Source: Paracoccaceae bacterium
GTDB lineage: Bacteria; Pseudomonadota; Alphaproteobacteria; Rhodobacterales; Rhodobacteraceae
DNA length: 64,000 nucleotides
Assembly: GCA_020425125.1 (NCBI GenBank)
Contig: JAGQRV010000002.1
Span: 44,967 to 108,966, forward strand
Reading direction: 5' to 3'
Part shown: one piece after another, positions 16,860 to 24,542 of the stretch
Position numbering within the stretch: position 1 is the stretch's first letter
Layout: the number at the start of each line of letters is the position of its first letter
Translations under genes and position numbers: made by a program
The notes under the pieces: model-generated
What the model was told of the DNA's origin: nothing
Seen by the model: only the letters and a program-made list of their open reading frames with translations
Databases searched by the model: none

Positions 16860-18198
16860 TTTCGAGTGTGCGCGGCGCGGCGCCGGCCAGCAGATCGTCC
16901 TGCCGCTTCCTCAGCGCGGCGATCCGGCTGCCGGCCGGAACCGCGGCATTGGCATAGGTGATCAGATCGCCCTTACGGATCGGCGCGGTGACGGTGCACC
17001 CGGCCAGAAGGCCTGCCGGAATGGCCTCGGCGGACTTCGCTTCGTCTGTCGTCATGATCCAGGCGCGGTAGCAGTACTCGCCGATCTGGTCGAGCTTTTC
17101 GCCAGGGGCCAGATCCCGTTTGGCCAGCGCGCAGACCTCGGCGACGGGACGGTCCATCGGCACCATGTCGGCCTTTCCGTAGAGCACCGCGCGGGCGCAG
17201 GTCAGCGGCACTTCGAGCGAGGTCAGGTGATAGGGCCGGAAGAAGGTGAAGTATGGGCCTTCTCCCATCTTCAGATCCTCCATCCGTTCGCGGATCCGCG
17301 GATGCCCCATTTCGGCCACGACGAAGACGCCCGGCGCCACCCCCTTGCCGATCGTGTAGTCCACCCGGCCCGCACCCGAACTGAGCACGCCGCCGTCGGC
17401 TTCGGGGATCAGGACCTTGTTCAGATCTTCCTTCGAGCAGGCCGGACCATGCATCCCCGGCTTGTCCGGAATGAGGCCGGTCGCGTTGGCGATCGCCGCC
17501 ATCTCGACCATCGTCTTGGAGCCGTCCACGAACTCCACCAACATCCGGGGGTTCATGTTCCGCCGGTTCGCCTCGTCTGCGTAGACATCGGGGGTCGCAT
17601 CGACGTTCAGCGGGTTGTTCTTGCCCTTGCCTGCCGAAACGATGCGGTGGCCCATCGCCGAGACGAACTCGATCAACTCCATGCAGGACGAGGGCTCGTC
17701 ACCGGCACCGAGCGAATAGACGACGCCAAGCCGGTCCGCCTCGTGCTTGAGGTAGGACCCGATGGTGACGTCCGCTTCCACGTTCATCATCACCAGATGC
17801 TTGCCGCGCTCCATGGCCGACAGGCCGATTTCCGCCCCCACGGCGGGAACGCCGGTCGCGTCGACCACGACGTCGATGAGCCCGCTTTCAAGAAGCAGGG
17901 AGACGTCGGTCGTGACCGCGACCTTGCCGTCTTCCATGGCCCGGTTCAGCGCGTCCTGACTGTCGGCGAGGCGGGCGTGCCCGGTTTCCTGGTAGGCGAT
18001 GTCCACGGCCTTCACGGCGGCAGACGGATTGAGCTCGGAGATCGCCCCGATCTCGACCCCGTCCATCAGCGCTGCACGCGAGACGATGTCCGTCCCCATC
18101 TCGCCGGATCCGACAAGCCCGATGCGAACCGGACGGCCGGATTCGGCACGCCTGACCAGATCGCGCGCAAGCCCGGTGCGTGCCACATTTGTCGACAT
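16852..18198 (-). CDS. COG4091 oxidoreductase: homoserine-dehydrogenase-like, SAF domain (DXR-like family)
   Basis: 448 residues from the ATG at 18198, preceded by GGGAGG; an in-frame ATG at 18270 lies upstream of the predicted transcription start. The N-terminal Rossmann domain has GLVGSGEMG (27-35) and the C-terminal third matches the SAF fold (AEAIPAGLLAG then APIRKGDLIT). True homoserine dehydrogenases lack SAF and have a different catalytic domain. The family (COG4091) includes the DXR-like/DRL reductoisomerases described in Brucella, which interconvert 1-deoxyxylulose 5-phosphate and 2-C-methylerythritol 4-phosphate (recalled from literature). As first gene before acoABC-like genes it may work in the oxidative direction; other NAD(P)-linked oxidations are equally possible on sequence alone. 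Confidence 0.82.
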   Translation of the reverse strand: MSTNVARTGLARDLVRRAESGRPVRIGLVGSGEMGTDIVSRAALMDGVEIGAISELNPSAAVKAVDIAYQETGHARLADSQDALNRAMEDGKVAVTTDVSLLLESGLIDVVVDATGVPAVGAEIGLSAMERGKHLVMMNVEADVTIGSYLKHEADRLGVVYSLGAGDEPSSCMELIEFVSAMGHRIVSAGKGKNNPLNVDATPDVYADEANRRNMNPRMLVEFVDGSKTMVEMAAIANATGLIPDKPGMHGPACSKEDLNKVLIPEADGGVLSSGAGRVDYTIGKGVAPGVFVVAEMGHPRIRERMEDLKMGEGPYFTFFRPYHLTSLEVPLTCARAVLYGKADMVPMDRPVAEVCALAKRDLAPGEKLDQIGEYCYRAWIMTTDEAKSAEAIPAGLLAGCTVTAPIRKGDLITYANAAVPAGSRIAALRKRQDDLLAGAAPRTLENV

Positions 18199-18228
18199 GA
18201 TAAGGTATCCTCCCGTGAGTCCCGGAGA

Positions 18229-18257
18229 TTTGTACGTAACATTAGTAATTTTGTCAA
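18229..18257 (-). promoter_or_regulatory. Promoter of the COG4091-acoABC-sorC operon
   Basis: On the minus strand: perfect -35 TTGACA (18252-18257), 17-bp spacer, -10 TACAAA (18229-18234). A transcript would start near 18222, leaving a leader of roughly 24 nt that contains the GGGAGG ribosome site before the ATG at 18198. The -35 is centred in the operator candidate. Confidence 0.65.
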
Positions 18258-18268
18258 TACTCTTGTTC
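18237..18268. promoter_or_regulatory. Operator candidate, 32-bp imperfect palindrome (copy 2)
   Basis: The sequence starts TAACATTAGT and ends ACTCTTGTTC, and matches the site at 2668-2699 at 28 of 32 positions in the same orientation relative to the -35 element. The match stops at the palindrome edges. This pattern is expected for a repressor site shared by two transcription units and not for ordinary promoter similarity. Confidence 0.72.
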
Positions 18269-18336
18269 AAACATTATTGTGCAGTTGCGGCGATGTTTTC
18301 GGATTGACCTAAATCCATTGTGCACATACGGTGCTT

Positions 18337-18342
18337 TATAAT
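18337..18342 (+). promoter_or_regulatory. Possible -10 element for the CUT1 importer operon
   Basis: A perfect TATAAT lies about 106 bases before the binding-protein ATG in an AT-rich stretch. No good -35 is spaced 16-18 bp upstream, so an activator may be needed; a TTGACC lies further upstream at 18304-18309 and an 8-bp palindrome TGTGCACA lies between the two. Confidence 0.35.
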
Positions 18343-18447
18343 TACAAAGGTTCCAACCCGGAACCATCAGGAGGGGTGGCCGGGTGTGGTTTCGTGCGTC
18401 ACGCGACACATAAGTCGTAACGGTTCTGCACTTGGGAGGAAACTTGG

Positions 18448-20010
18448 ATGAAAACCGGGGCATACGGCGTATCCCGCCGCGCATTCTTGAAATCTGGGGC
18501 GGCCATTGGGGCAGCCACCGCTGCAGGCGGGGTCGCCTCGCCGCTGCTGGCCGCGGGCGCCGGAGACCTGCCTGACCCGCAGAGCGTTCTCGACCGCATT
18601 TCGGTCAAGCAGTACGTCCGCAAGGATTATCAGGACCTCTATCACATGAGCGGCGAGCCGCTGTGGGATCCGGCGCTCGACTGGATTCGCAATGTGGACT
18701 GGGAGGAGATCCGCTCCGAACAGGCCGGCAAGACCGTGCGCTTCGCGATCGGCGCAGCCGATCAGGAATCAGCCGCAGAGGGCCTCGAGCCATTCGAACA
18801 GCTGTCCGGCATCAAGGTCGAGCTTGTTCCGATTCCCGATGACAGCTTCTACGACAAGGCGATCGCCGAATTCATCTCCGGCAACGCCTCGTTCGATGCG
18901 CTGCAGTTCTTCTCACCCTGGCTCGGCGATTTCGCCGCGCCCGGATTCCTCGCGCGGCTCGACGACTACGCCGAGAAGTGGAAGCTTCCGCTTGAAGACT
19001 TCTACGACACCTATCGCCTGAACTACGGCCATTTCGGCGACAAGGGGCTCTACGGCATCCCGTTCGACTGCGACATCCAGATGGTGCATCTGCGCAAGTC
19101 GCTGGTCGAACAGGTGACCGGCGGCCCCATCGACCTGTCCAACACGGTGCCGACCTACGATGAACTGGTCCGGCTGTCGAAGGAGTTGAACGGGATCCAG
19201 CCGGGCGTGGCCGGTGTGGGACTGATGGCGGCACGGGGCTTCTGGTCCACCTACACCTGGGAACACATCGCCGCACAGGCCGGGCTGGAACTGTTCGATG
19301 CCGATTTCAACCCGACCTTGACCTCGGATGCGGGCCAGAAGGGCATGGAAATCATGCTGGCGCTCGCCAAGAACGCGATCGAAGGCGCATCGGGCGCCGG
19401 CTGGGGCGAGAACCGCGCCGCCTGGCTCGGCGGGCAGCTGGCCATGAACGTGAGCTGGCAGGACAGCGGCACCCAGGCCACGCGTCCCGACCAGAGCCAG
19501 ATCGTCGGCGACTGCGTGACCATCTACGAGCCGCGCATTGCCGGCGGGCGCTTCGCGCCGCCGAACATTGCCGGATCGACCTCGTGCGTGGCGTCGACCT
19601 CGAAGAACCCCGAAGGCGCCTTCCTGATGCTCGCCTTCCTGACCACGTCGTCGATCATGGCGATGAACGAGGCCAACGCCAACGGCGTGGCGCCGGGCTA
19701 TCGCTCGGTGCTGACCAATCCGCGTCTGCGCGAGGTGTCCGAGCCTGCCAAGGTCTGGGCAGACTCGCTCGATTTCGCCTGGTGCGCCCCGCGGATCCCT
19801 GGAATGTTCGAAATGGAGCAGGCGCTCGGCAACGAGATCAACAAGGCTGTGGTCGGACAGATCTCGGGTCAGGAAGCGCTGGAGAACGGCCAGGCCGCTT
19901 GGCGGAAGATCATGGAGAAGAACGGCTTCTTCTCGAAGCGGCAGCCGGTCGAATACGCCGCCTACGCGGACAGCTTGTACATGGGCACGGACAAGGTCCT
20001 GCCGTTCTGA
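18448..20010 (+). CDS. CUT1-type ABC transporter substrate-binding protein, Tat-exported
   Basis: 520 residues; ATG preceded by GGGAGGAAACTTGG. The N-terminus carries a twin-arginine motif SRRAFLKS (9-16) followed by a hydrophobic Ala/Gly-rich segment, so it should be exported folded. The rest resembles MalE/UgpB-type extracellular solute-binding proteins: FEQLSGIKVE, GLYGIPFDCDIQMVHLRKSL and a C-terminal segment with IPGMFEMEQALGNEINKAV. It is longer than MalE (about 370 residues before signal removal), as in several alphaproteobacterial polyol and glycerol importers. First gene of a five-gene plus-strand operon that ends in a PfkB kinase. Ligand unknown. Confidence 0.88.
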   Translation: MKTGAYGVSRRAFLKSGAAIGAATAAGGVASPLLAAGAGDLPDPQSVLDRISVKQYVRKDYQDLYHMSGEPLWDPALDWIRNVDWEEIRSEQAGKTVRFAIGAADQESAAEGLEPFEQLSGIKVELVPIPDDSFYDKAIAEFISGNASFDALQFFSPWLGDFAAPGFLARLDDYAEKWKLPLEDFYDTYRLNYGHFGDKGLYGIPFDCDIQMVHLRKSLVEQVTGGPIDLSNTVPTYDELVRLSKELNGIQPGVAGVGLMAARGFWSTYTWEHIAAQAGLELFDADFNPTLTSDAGQKGMEIMLALAKNAIEGASGAGWGENRAAWLGGQLAMNVSWQDSGTQATRPDQSQIVGDCVTIYEPRIAGGRFAPPNIAGSTSCVASTSKNPEGAFLMLAFLTTSSIMAMNEANANGVAPGYRSVLTNPRLREVSEPAKVWADSLDFAWCAPRIPGMFEMEQALGNEINKAVVGQISGQEALENGQAAWRKIMEKNGFFSKRQPVEYAAYADSLYMGTDKVLPF

Positions 20011-20037
20011 TCCGATGGGCAAGTCCGTTCATCCTGC

Positions 20038-20062
20038 AGCGGGGGCGATTGCCGCCCCCGCT
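20038..20062 (+). other. Stem-loop after the CUT1 binding-protein gene
   Basis: A perfect 10-bp inverted repeat (AGCGGGGGCG, ATTGC loop, CGCCCCCGCT) starts 28 bases after the binding-protein stop. It matches the hairpins that follow the other two binding-protein genes. It would fall in a non-coding gap if the next permease starts at 20099, which its ribosome site supports. Confidence 0.65.
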
Positions 20063-20098
20063 TACAGCCAGAAGGCTGCGCGCCGCCGGAGCCCGCTG

Positions 20099-20953
20099 AT
20101 GCGGGCGCTCTTTCCGTATCTGCTGGTCGCCCCGGCAGTCACCTACCTGCTGTCGATCACTCTTTATCCAGGCATCTATGCGATCTACCAGAGCTTCTTC
20201 CTGGTGCGCTTCAACGAATGGATCCCGGTCGGAACCGACAACTATGTCGAGCTTTTCGCCGACACCGAGTTCTGGGGCGCCCTCCTCAACACGTTGATCA
20301 TCGGTGGCATCGCTCTGGCGGTGGAATGTCTCCTTGCGCTCGTCCTGGCCTATTTCGCCTATCGCGACCCGTTCATCCGCGGCTGGCGCATCGTCTTCCT
20401 GATGCCGATGCTCTTCATGCCCTCGGCGGTCGCCTTTCTGTGGAAACTCGCCTTCAACGACGGGCGGGTGATTTCGGATCTGCTGATGCGGCTGGGGCTG
20501 ATTTCCCAGAACATCGACTTCCTCGGCAGTGTGCCGCTCGCTCGGCTGACGCTTATCGTTGCCGATGTGTGGCAGTGGACGCCGTTCCTGTTCATCATCT
20601 TCGTGGCCGCCCTTCAGGGGCAGGACCAGGAGATCGAGGAGGCCGCCCGCCTCGACGGCGCGCGCTGGCCGCAGATCTTCTGGAACATCTCGTTGCCGAT
20701 GATGCGCCCCGTGATCGCTGTTGCCGTCATCCTGCGCGGCATCGACATCACCACGATGTTTACCAACGTCTACATCATGACCAATGGCACGCCCGGCGGC
20801 ACGACCGAGACGATCAGCTATTTCATCTACAGGCAGGGCTTTCGTACTTTCAATTTCGGATACGCGTCGGCCGCGGCCGTGATCATGCTGATAATCACTG
20901 TCGTCTCTGCGCAGTTGATCGTGAAGCGGGCATTCCGCTCCGGGAGGGCATGA
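20099..20953 (+). CDS. CUT1 ABC transporter permease, MalF/UgpA type
   Basis: 284 residues from the ATG at 20099, which has a good ribosome site (GGAG, 7-nt spacing) and places the stem-loop at 20038-20062 outside the coding region. A longer in-frame start at 20015 has no ribosome site and would add 28 mainly polar residues. About six hydrophobic segments are visible, with the permease EAA loop EEAARLDGARWPQIFWNISLP that docks on the ATPase. It pairs with the permease encoded at 20955 to form the channel for the compound bound by the Tat-exported protein. Confidence 0.88.
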   Translation: MRALFPYLLVAPAVTYLLSITLYPGIYAIYQSFFLVRFNEWIPVGTDNYVELFADTEFWGALLNTLIIGGIALAVECLLALVLAYFAYRDPFIRGWRIVFLMPMLFMPSAVAFLWKLAFNDGRVISDLLMRLGLISQNIDFLGSVPLARLTLIVADVWQWTPFLFIIFVAALQGQDQEIEEAARLDGARWPQIFWNISLPMMRPVIAVAVILRGIDITTMFTNVYIMTNGTPGGTTETISYFIYRQGFRTFNFGYASAAAVIMLIITVVSAQLIVKRAFRSGRA

Positions 20954-20954
20954 C

Positions 20955-21794
20955 ATGGCCGGCCGCACGACACGAGGCGAGTCGCTCTGGCTCCGCTATA
21001 TGGTTCTCGGCAGCTGGGCGCTGGTGTGCCTGGTGCCGATGCTGTGGTTCCTGTCCATCGGACTGAGACCGCGCACCGAGATCATCACGCCCCAGCCGGT
21101 CTACTGGCCCACCTTTTCGCTCGACGCCTGGCATGCGCTTTGGTCGGACTGGCCGATCGGCGCCTACCTGCGCAACTCGGTTCTCGCGGTCGCGGGATCG
21201 GTGGTCATCGACCTGATCCTCGCGATTCCGGCCGCCTATTCGCTCACCCGCTATGAATACCGCGGGCGCGAGGATATCGGCTTCTACATCCTGTCGACCC
21301 GGATGATGGCACCGGCCATCGTCGCGATCCCGATCTTCTTCCTGTTCCGCAATCTAGGGCTGCTCGATTCGGTCTGGGCGCTGATGCTGGTCTATGCGGC
21401 GATCAACCTGTCGGTCGTCACCTGGATCCTCCGCAGCTACATGATGGACATTCCCAAGGAACTGGAGGACGCAGCCCGCACCGACGGCGCCTCCGATCTC
21501 AGGATCCTGTGGGAGATCATCATTCCGGTCACCCTGCCCGGCATCATCACCGCGGCGGTCATAGCGGCGATCTTCGCGATCAACGAGTTCCTGTTCACCC
21601 TTCTCATCGCATCGACCGCAAACGCCTATACCATGTCCGTCGCCCTGGCCAACTTTACCGGCGGGTCGGACGGCATCATCTACAATGCAATCGCCCTTGT
21701 CTCGTTCCTGGCTTTCCTGCCGATCTTCATTCTGGTTGTCCTGATCCAGAAGAACCTGTCGCGTGGACTGACCATGGGCGCGGTGAAAGGATAG
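20955..21794 (+). CDS. CUT1 ABC transporter permease, MalG/UgpE type
   Basis: 279 residues, about six transmembrane segments, with the EAA loop EDAARTDGASDLRILWEIIIP near residue 185 and a MalG-like C-terminus ending LSRGLTMGAVKG. The ATG comes one base after the stop of the first permease. The FxSIG segment after the first transmembrane helix (WFLSIGLRPRTEI) is usual for MalG-type subunits. It completes the two-permease channel of the CUT1 importer. Confidence 0.92.
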   Translation: MAGRTTRGESLWLRYMVLGSWALVCLVPMLWFLSIGLRPRTEIITPQPVYWPTFSLDAWHALWSDWPIGAYLRNSVLAVAGSVVIDLILAIPAAYSLTRYEYRGREDIGFYILSTRMMAPAIVAIPIFFLFRNLGLLDSVWALMLVYAAINLSVVTWILRSYMMDIPKELEDAARTDGASDLRILWEIIIPVTLPGIITAAVIAAIFAINEFLFTLLIASTANAYTMSVALANFTGGSDGIIYNAIALVSFLAFLPIFILVVLIQKNLSRGLTMGAVKG

Positions 21795-21799
21795 CCGCC

Positions 21800-22858
21800 A
21801 TGGCCTCGATCCATCTCGACAATGTCGTCAAGCGATACGGCGCCTTCGTCGGCGTCAAGGAAATGAACCTCCAGATCGCGGACGAGGAATTCCTCGTCCT
21901 TCTCGGGCCCTCGGGCTGCGGGAAGACCACGACGATGCGAATGATCGCAGGGCTCGAAGAGCCGAGCGAAGGCGACATCCGCATCGCCAGCGAAGTGGTC
22001 AACGGACTCGACGCCCGCGACCGCGACGTGGCGATGGTGTTCCAGGGCTACGCGCTCTATCCGAACATGAGCATCTACGAGAACATCCGATTCCCGCTCA
22101 GGATGCGCGGCGTACCCAAGAACCAGCAGGACGCCCTGATCCGGCGGGCGGCGGACATGGTCGAACTGGGCGATTTCCTCGACCGCAAGCCAGCCGCGCT
22201 CTCGGGCGGACAACGGCAGCGCGCGGCCCTGGCGCGGGCCGTGGTCCGGCAGCCTCAGGTGTTCCTGATGGACGAGCCGCTGTCGAACCTCGATGCGAAG
22301 CTTCGTGCCTCCATGCGGGTGCAGATCAAGCATCTTCAGCGCAAGCTGAGGATCACCACGGTCTACGTCACCCACGACCAGATCGAGGCGATGACGCTGG
22401 CCGACCGTATCGTCGTCATGAGCCGGGGCGAAATCCAGCAGGTCGGCACCCCGGACGAAATCTACTCCGATCCCGCCAACACGTTCGTCGCCGGCTTCAT
22501 CGGCTCGCCACCGATGAACCTGATCGAGGGACAGGTCCACAGTGGCCGGTTCATCGCGCCCGGCATCGACATCGCGGCCCCCGGGCACATGCATGGCAAC
22601 GTGACGCTTGGCTTCCGCCCCGAGGATTGCGGCATCGCGCCCGATGGTCAGGCCGGGCTGACCGGGACCGTCTACGGCATCGAGCCGACGGGCGACTCCA
22701 CTTTCCTTACAATCCTCGCAGGCGACAAGCAGGTGGAGGTGAAGGCACCGCGGGATTTCCGCGCGCCGCTCGACAGCTGCGCATCGATCGCGCTCGATCC
22801 GGCGAGGCTCTATTTCTTCGATAGCGCGACCGGTCAACGGATGAGGTCGACACAATGA
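21800..22858 (+). CDS. CUT1 ABC transporter ATPase, MsmX/UgpC type
   Basis: 352 residues from the ATG at 21800, five bases after the permease stop. One nucleotide-binding domain with Walker A GPSGCGKTT (36-44), signature LSGGQRQRAAL, Walker B VFLMDEPLSNLD and the switch histidine in VTHDQIEAMT, then a C-terminal TOBE-type regulatory region (from about 240). This is the standard single-domain ATPase for CUT1 importers and may serve more than one of them. Its stop overlaps the kinase start by four bases (ATGA at 22855). Confidence 0.95.
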   Translation: MASIHLDNVVKRYGAFVGVKEMNLQIADEEFLVLLGPSGCGKTTTMRMIAGLEEPSEGDIRIASEVVNGLDARDRDVAMVFQGYALYPNMSIYENIRFPLRMRGVPKNQQDALIRRAADMVELGDFLDRKPAALSGGQRQRAALARAVVRQPQVFLMDEPLSNLDAKLRASMRVQIKHLQRKLRITTVYVTHDQIEAMTLADRIVVMSRGEIQQVGTPDEIYSDPANTFVAGFIGSPPMNLIEGQVHSGRFIAPGIDIAAPGHMHGNVTLGFRPEDCGIAPDGQAGLTGTVYGIEPTGDSTFLTILAGDKQVEVKAPRDFRAPLDSCASIALDPARLYFFDSATGQRMRSTQ

Positions 22859-23811
22859 CCTTCGACTACACTGCAATGGGGTTCATAACCTTCGATTGCC
22901 TGTGCCGTCCGGTCACGCAGATCCCGCCCGGCGGCGGCACCTATTTCGTCGATGACTTCACCCTCGCCGTCTCCGGTGCGGCCGGATCGGCCGCCATCGT
23001 CGCCGCAAAGCACGGGCTCTCGGTTCAGGCCGTGGGCGGTGTCGGCGCCGATGACATGGGCGACTGGGTGCTGATGAAGATGCAGAAGTTCGGCATCGAC
23101 ACCGAGTTGATGCAGCTTTGCCCCGGCGCCTACACCTCGTCTTCGATCGTCACGACGCGGCCCGATGGCCAGCGCCCCGCCCTTCACAAGAAGGGCGCAA
23201 CAGGTGCCTTTTATGTCGATGACACGCAGATCGATCGGGTTCTCGACACCCGGATCCTGCATGTCGGCGGCGTCGGCCTGATGGACCGGATGGACATGGG
23301 GCGGAACGCCGAAGTGATGCAGGAGGCCCGACGGCGGGGCTGTATCACGACGCTCGACGTCTTCGCCGCGACCTCGGACGATCTTGCGCTGGTCCGGCCG
23401 CTTCTTGCCCATACCGACTACTTCATCCCGTCCATCGAGGAAGCGATGGCGCTGTCGGGCCTGACCGATCACGAGGAGATCGCGGATTTCCTGCTCGGCC
23501 TCGGCGCCGGCGCGGTGGTGATCACGCTGGGCGCAGACGGGGCGATGTACCGCGACAGCAAGGGCGGCAAGTTCGACGTTCCGGCCTATGACATCGACGT
23601 GGTCTGCACATGCGGCTGCGGCGACTGCTTCAATGCCGGCTTCGCCACGGGCCTGTATCTCGGCCGAAGCATGGAGGATTGCGTGCGACTCGGCCAGGCA
23701 AGCTCGGCCCAGAACGCGATGGGGCTTGGCTCGCAGGCTGTGGTGTCGTCGCTGGATGCAACGTTACGCTTCATGGAATCCACGCCAAGCAGGTGCTATG
23801 TTCAGGCATAG
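22855..23811 (+). CDS. PfkB-family carbohydrate kinase, variant CTCGCGD active site (copy 2)
   Basis: 318 residues, translationally coupled to the ATPase gene. It aligns over its whole length with the kinase at 6129-7097: shared blocks include IPPGGGTYF, SGAAG, KGATGA, HVGGVGLMD/HLGGVGLMD, TDYFIPSIEEA and CTCGCGD (251-257) followed by FNAGFAT. Asp257 is the expected catalytic base. The retained variant signature shows that both kinases belong to one distinct PfkB subgroup and probably phosphorylate the same or very similar substrates. One is tied to a CUT2 and the other to a CUT1 importer. Confidence 0.88.
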   Translation: MTFDYTAMGFITFDCLCRPVTQIPPGGGTYFVDDFTLAVSGAAGSAAIVAAKHGLSVQAVGGVGADDMGDWVLMKMQKFGIDTELMQLCPGAYTSSSIVTTRPDGQRPALHKKGATGAFYVDDTQIDRVLDTRILHVGGVGLMDRMDMGRNAEVMQEARRRGCITTLDVFAATSDDLALVRPLLAHTDYFIPSIEEAMALSGLTDHEEIADFLLGLGAGAVVITLGADGAMYRDSKGGKFDVPAYDIDVVCTCGCGDCFNAGFATGLYLGRSMEDCVRLGQASSAQNAMGLGSQAVVSSLDATLRFMESTPSRCYVQA

Positions 23812-23830
23812 GTAAAGTCGGGATTCTTTC

Positions 23831-24529
23831 ATGCGCCACGGACCGATACTGCCAGTGCCCCGCACGCTCGGAATGCATCTGCGGGATATCCTGCGGGGCA
23901 TATCGGCCGTTGCCGAGGTCACGGAGGACGCCCTGAAGCCGGCGGCTGCATTGCTGCCGGAACGTGTGCAATCCTCGTTCCGTTCGGCGCTTTCCGCCAT
24001 CGAGGATGCCGGGTCCCGCGCCACGACACCCGAGATCGACCTGTCCGACATAGGCGTCGCCGCGGCCTTTCTGCGCGACGGCCCCACCGACGACGACGAC
24101 GTGCGGCGGTTCGTCCGCGTCCTCGCCCATGCATGGCAGAAGCTGAAGACCGGGCGTGCGGCGGCACGCCCGGTCTTCAGCGAAACGCTGGCCGCGATGG
24201 AAATCGACGCGCTGCGCATGGCCGACGCGCCAAGCGCGAGCGCACGTGCCGCGGCCATCGCGATGGATCTGCGCCGGTCGCATGTGGCGGGGCGATTCCC
24301 GGGGACGCCGTTCGCCCCGTCCGCGGCGGAACGGACGGCGATCGACCTGACCCTGTTTGCCGCGCTGGTCTGGCTGCTTGCCGACCGCGAATCCGCGATG
24401 GGCGACGAGGAGCGTGTTCTGGAATTGGCCTACGCCCTCACCCACGCCCTCGAAGGCGAGGTTCTGGCAAGCTTTTCCGGAGCCGACGCTCTGGACGCGC
24501 AATTGCAGCATCTGGCACGTCAGGTCTAG
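23831..24529 (+). CDS. Unrecognised protein, 232 residues
   Basis: I do not recognise this protein. It has no signal peptide or convincing transmembrane segment, is rich in Ala, Asp and Arg, and looks mainly helical (for example ALSAIEDAGSR and ALAYALTHALEGEVLASF-like stretches), so it is probably a soluble helical protein. The ribosome site is weak. It lies 19 bases after the second kinase but is followed by genes unrelated to sugar uptake, so its membership of the sugar island is doubtful. A striking perfect 18-bp inverted repeat (24142-24181) lies inside the frame and encodes the residues KTGRAAARPVF. Confidence 0.6.
   Translation: MRHGPILPVPRTLGMHLRDILRGISAVAEVTEDALKPAAALLPERVQSSFRSALSAIEDAGSRATTPEIDLSDIGVAAAFLRDGPTDDDDVRRFVRVLAHAWQKLKTGRAAARPVFSETLAAMEIDALRMADAPSASARAAAIAMDLRRSHVAGRFPGTPFAPSAAERTAIDLTLFAALVWLLADRESAMGDEERVLELAYALTHALEGEVLASFSGADALDAQLQHLARQV
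24142..24181. repeat. Perfect 18-bp inverted repeat with 4-nt loop inside a gene
   Basis: Left arm GCTGAAGACCGGGCGTGC (24142-24159), loop GGCG, right arm its exact reverse complement (24164-24181). There is no T-run, and the hairpin is inside the coding frame at 23831-24529, about 350 bases before its stop. It is the longest perfect hairpin I found in the window. Confidence 0.85.
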
Positions 24530-24542
24530 GAGGTCCCGGCCC

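Noticed and set aside
16852..18198. Assignment as homoserine dehydrogenase for threonine/methionine synthesis
   Set aside because: Only the Rossmann part is homoserine-dehydrogenase-like; the C-terminal SAF domain and the catabolic operon do not fit a biosynthetic Hom enzyme.
20015..20098. Permease start at 20015
   Set aside because: In frame, but without a ribosome site and overlapping a hairpin of the type found in the two other receptor-permease gaps; 20099 has a good ribosome site.
24142..24181. The 18-bp hairpin as a transcription terminator
   Set aside because: There is no T-run after it and it lies inside a reading frame about 350 bases before the stop.
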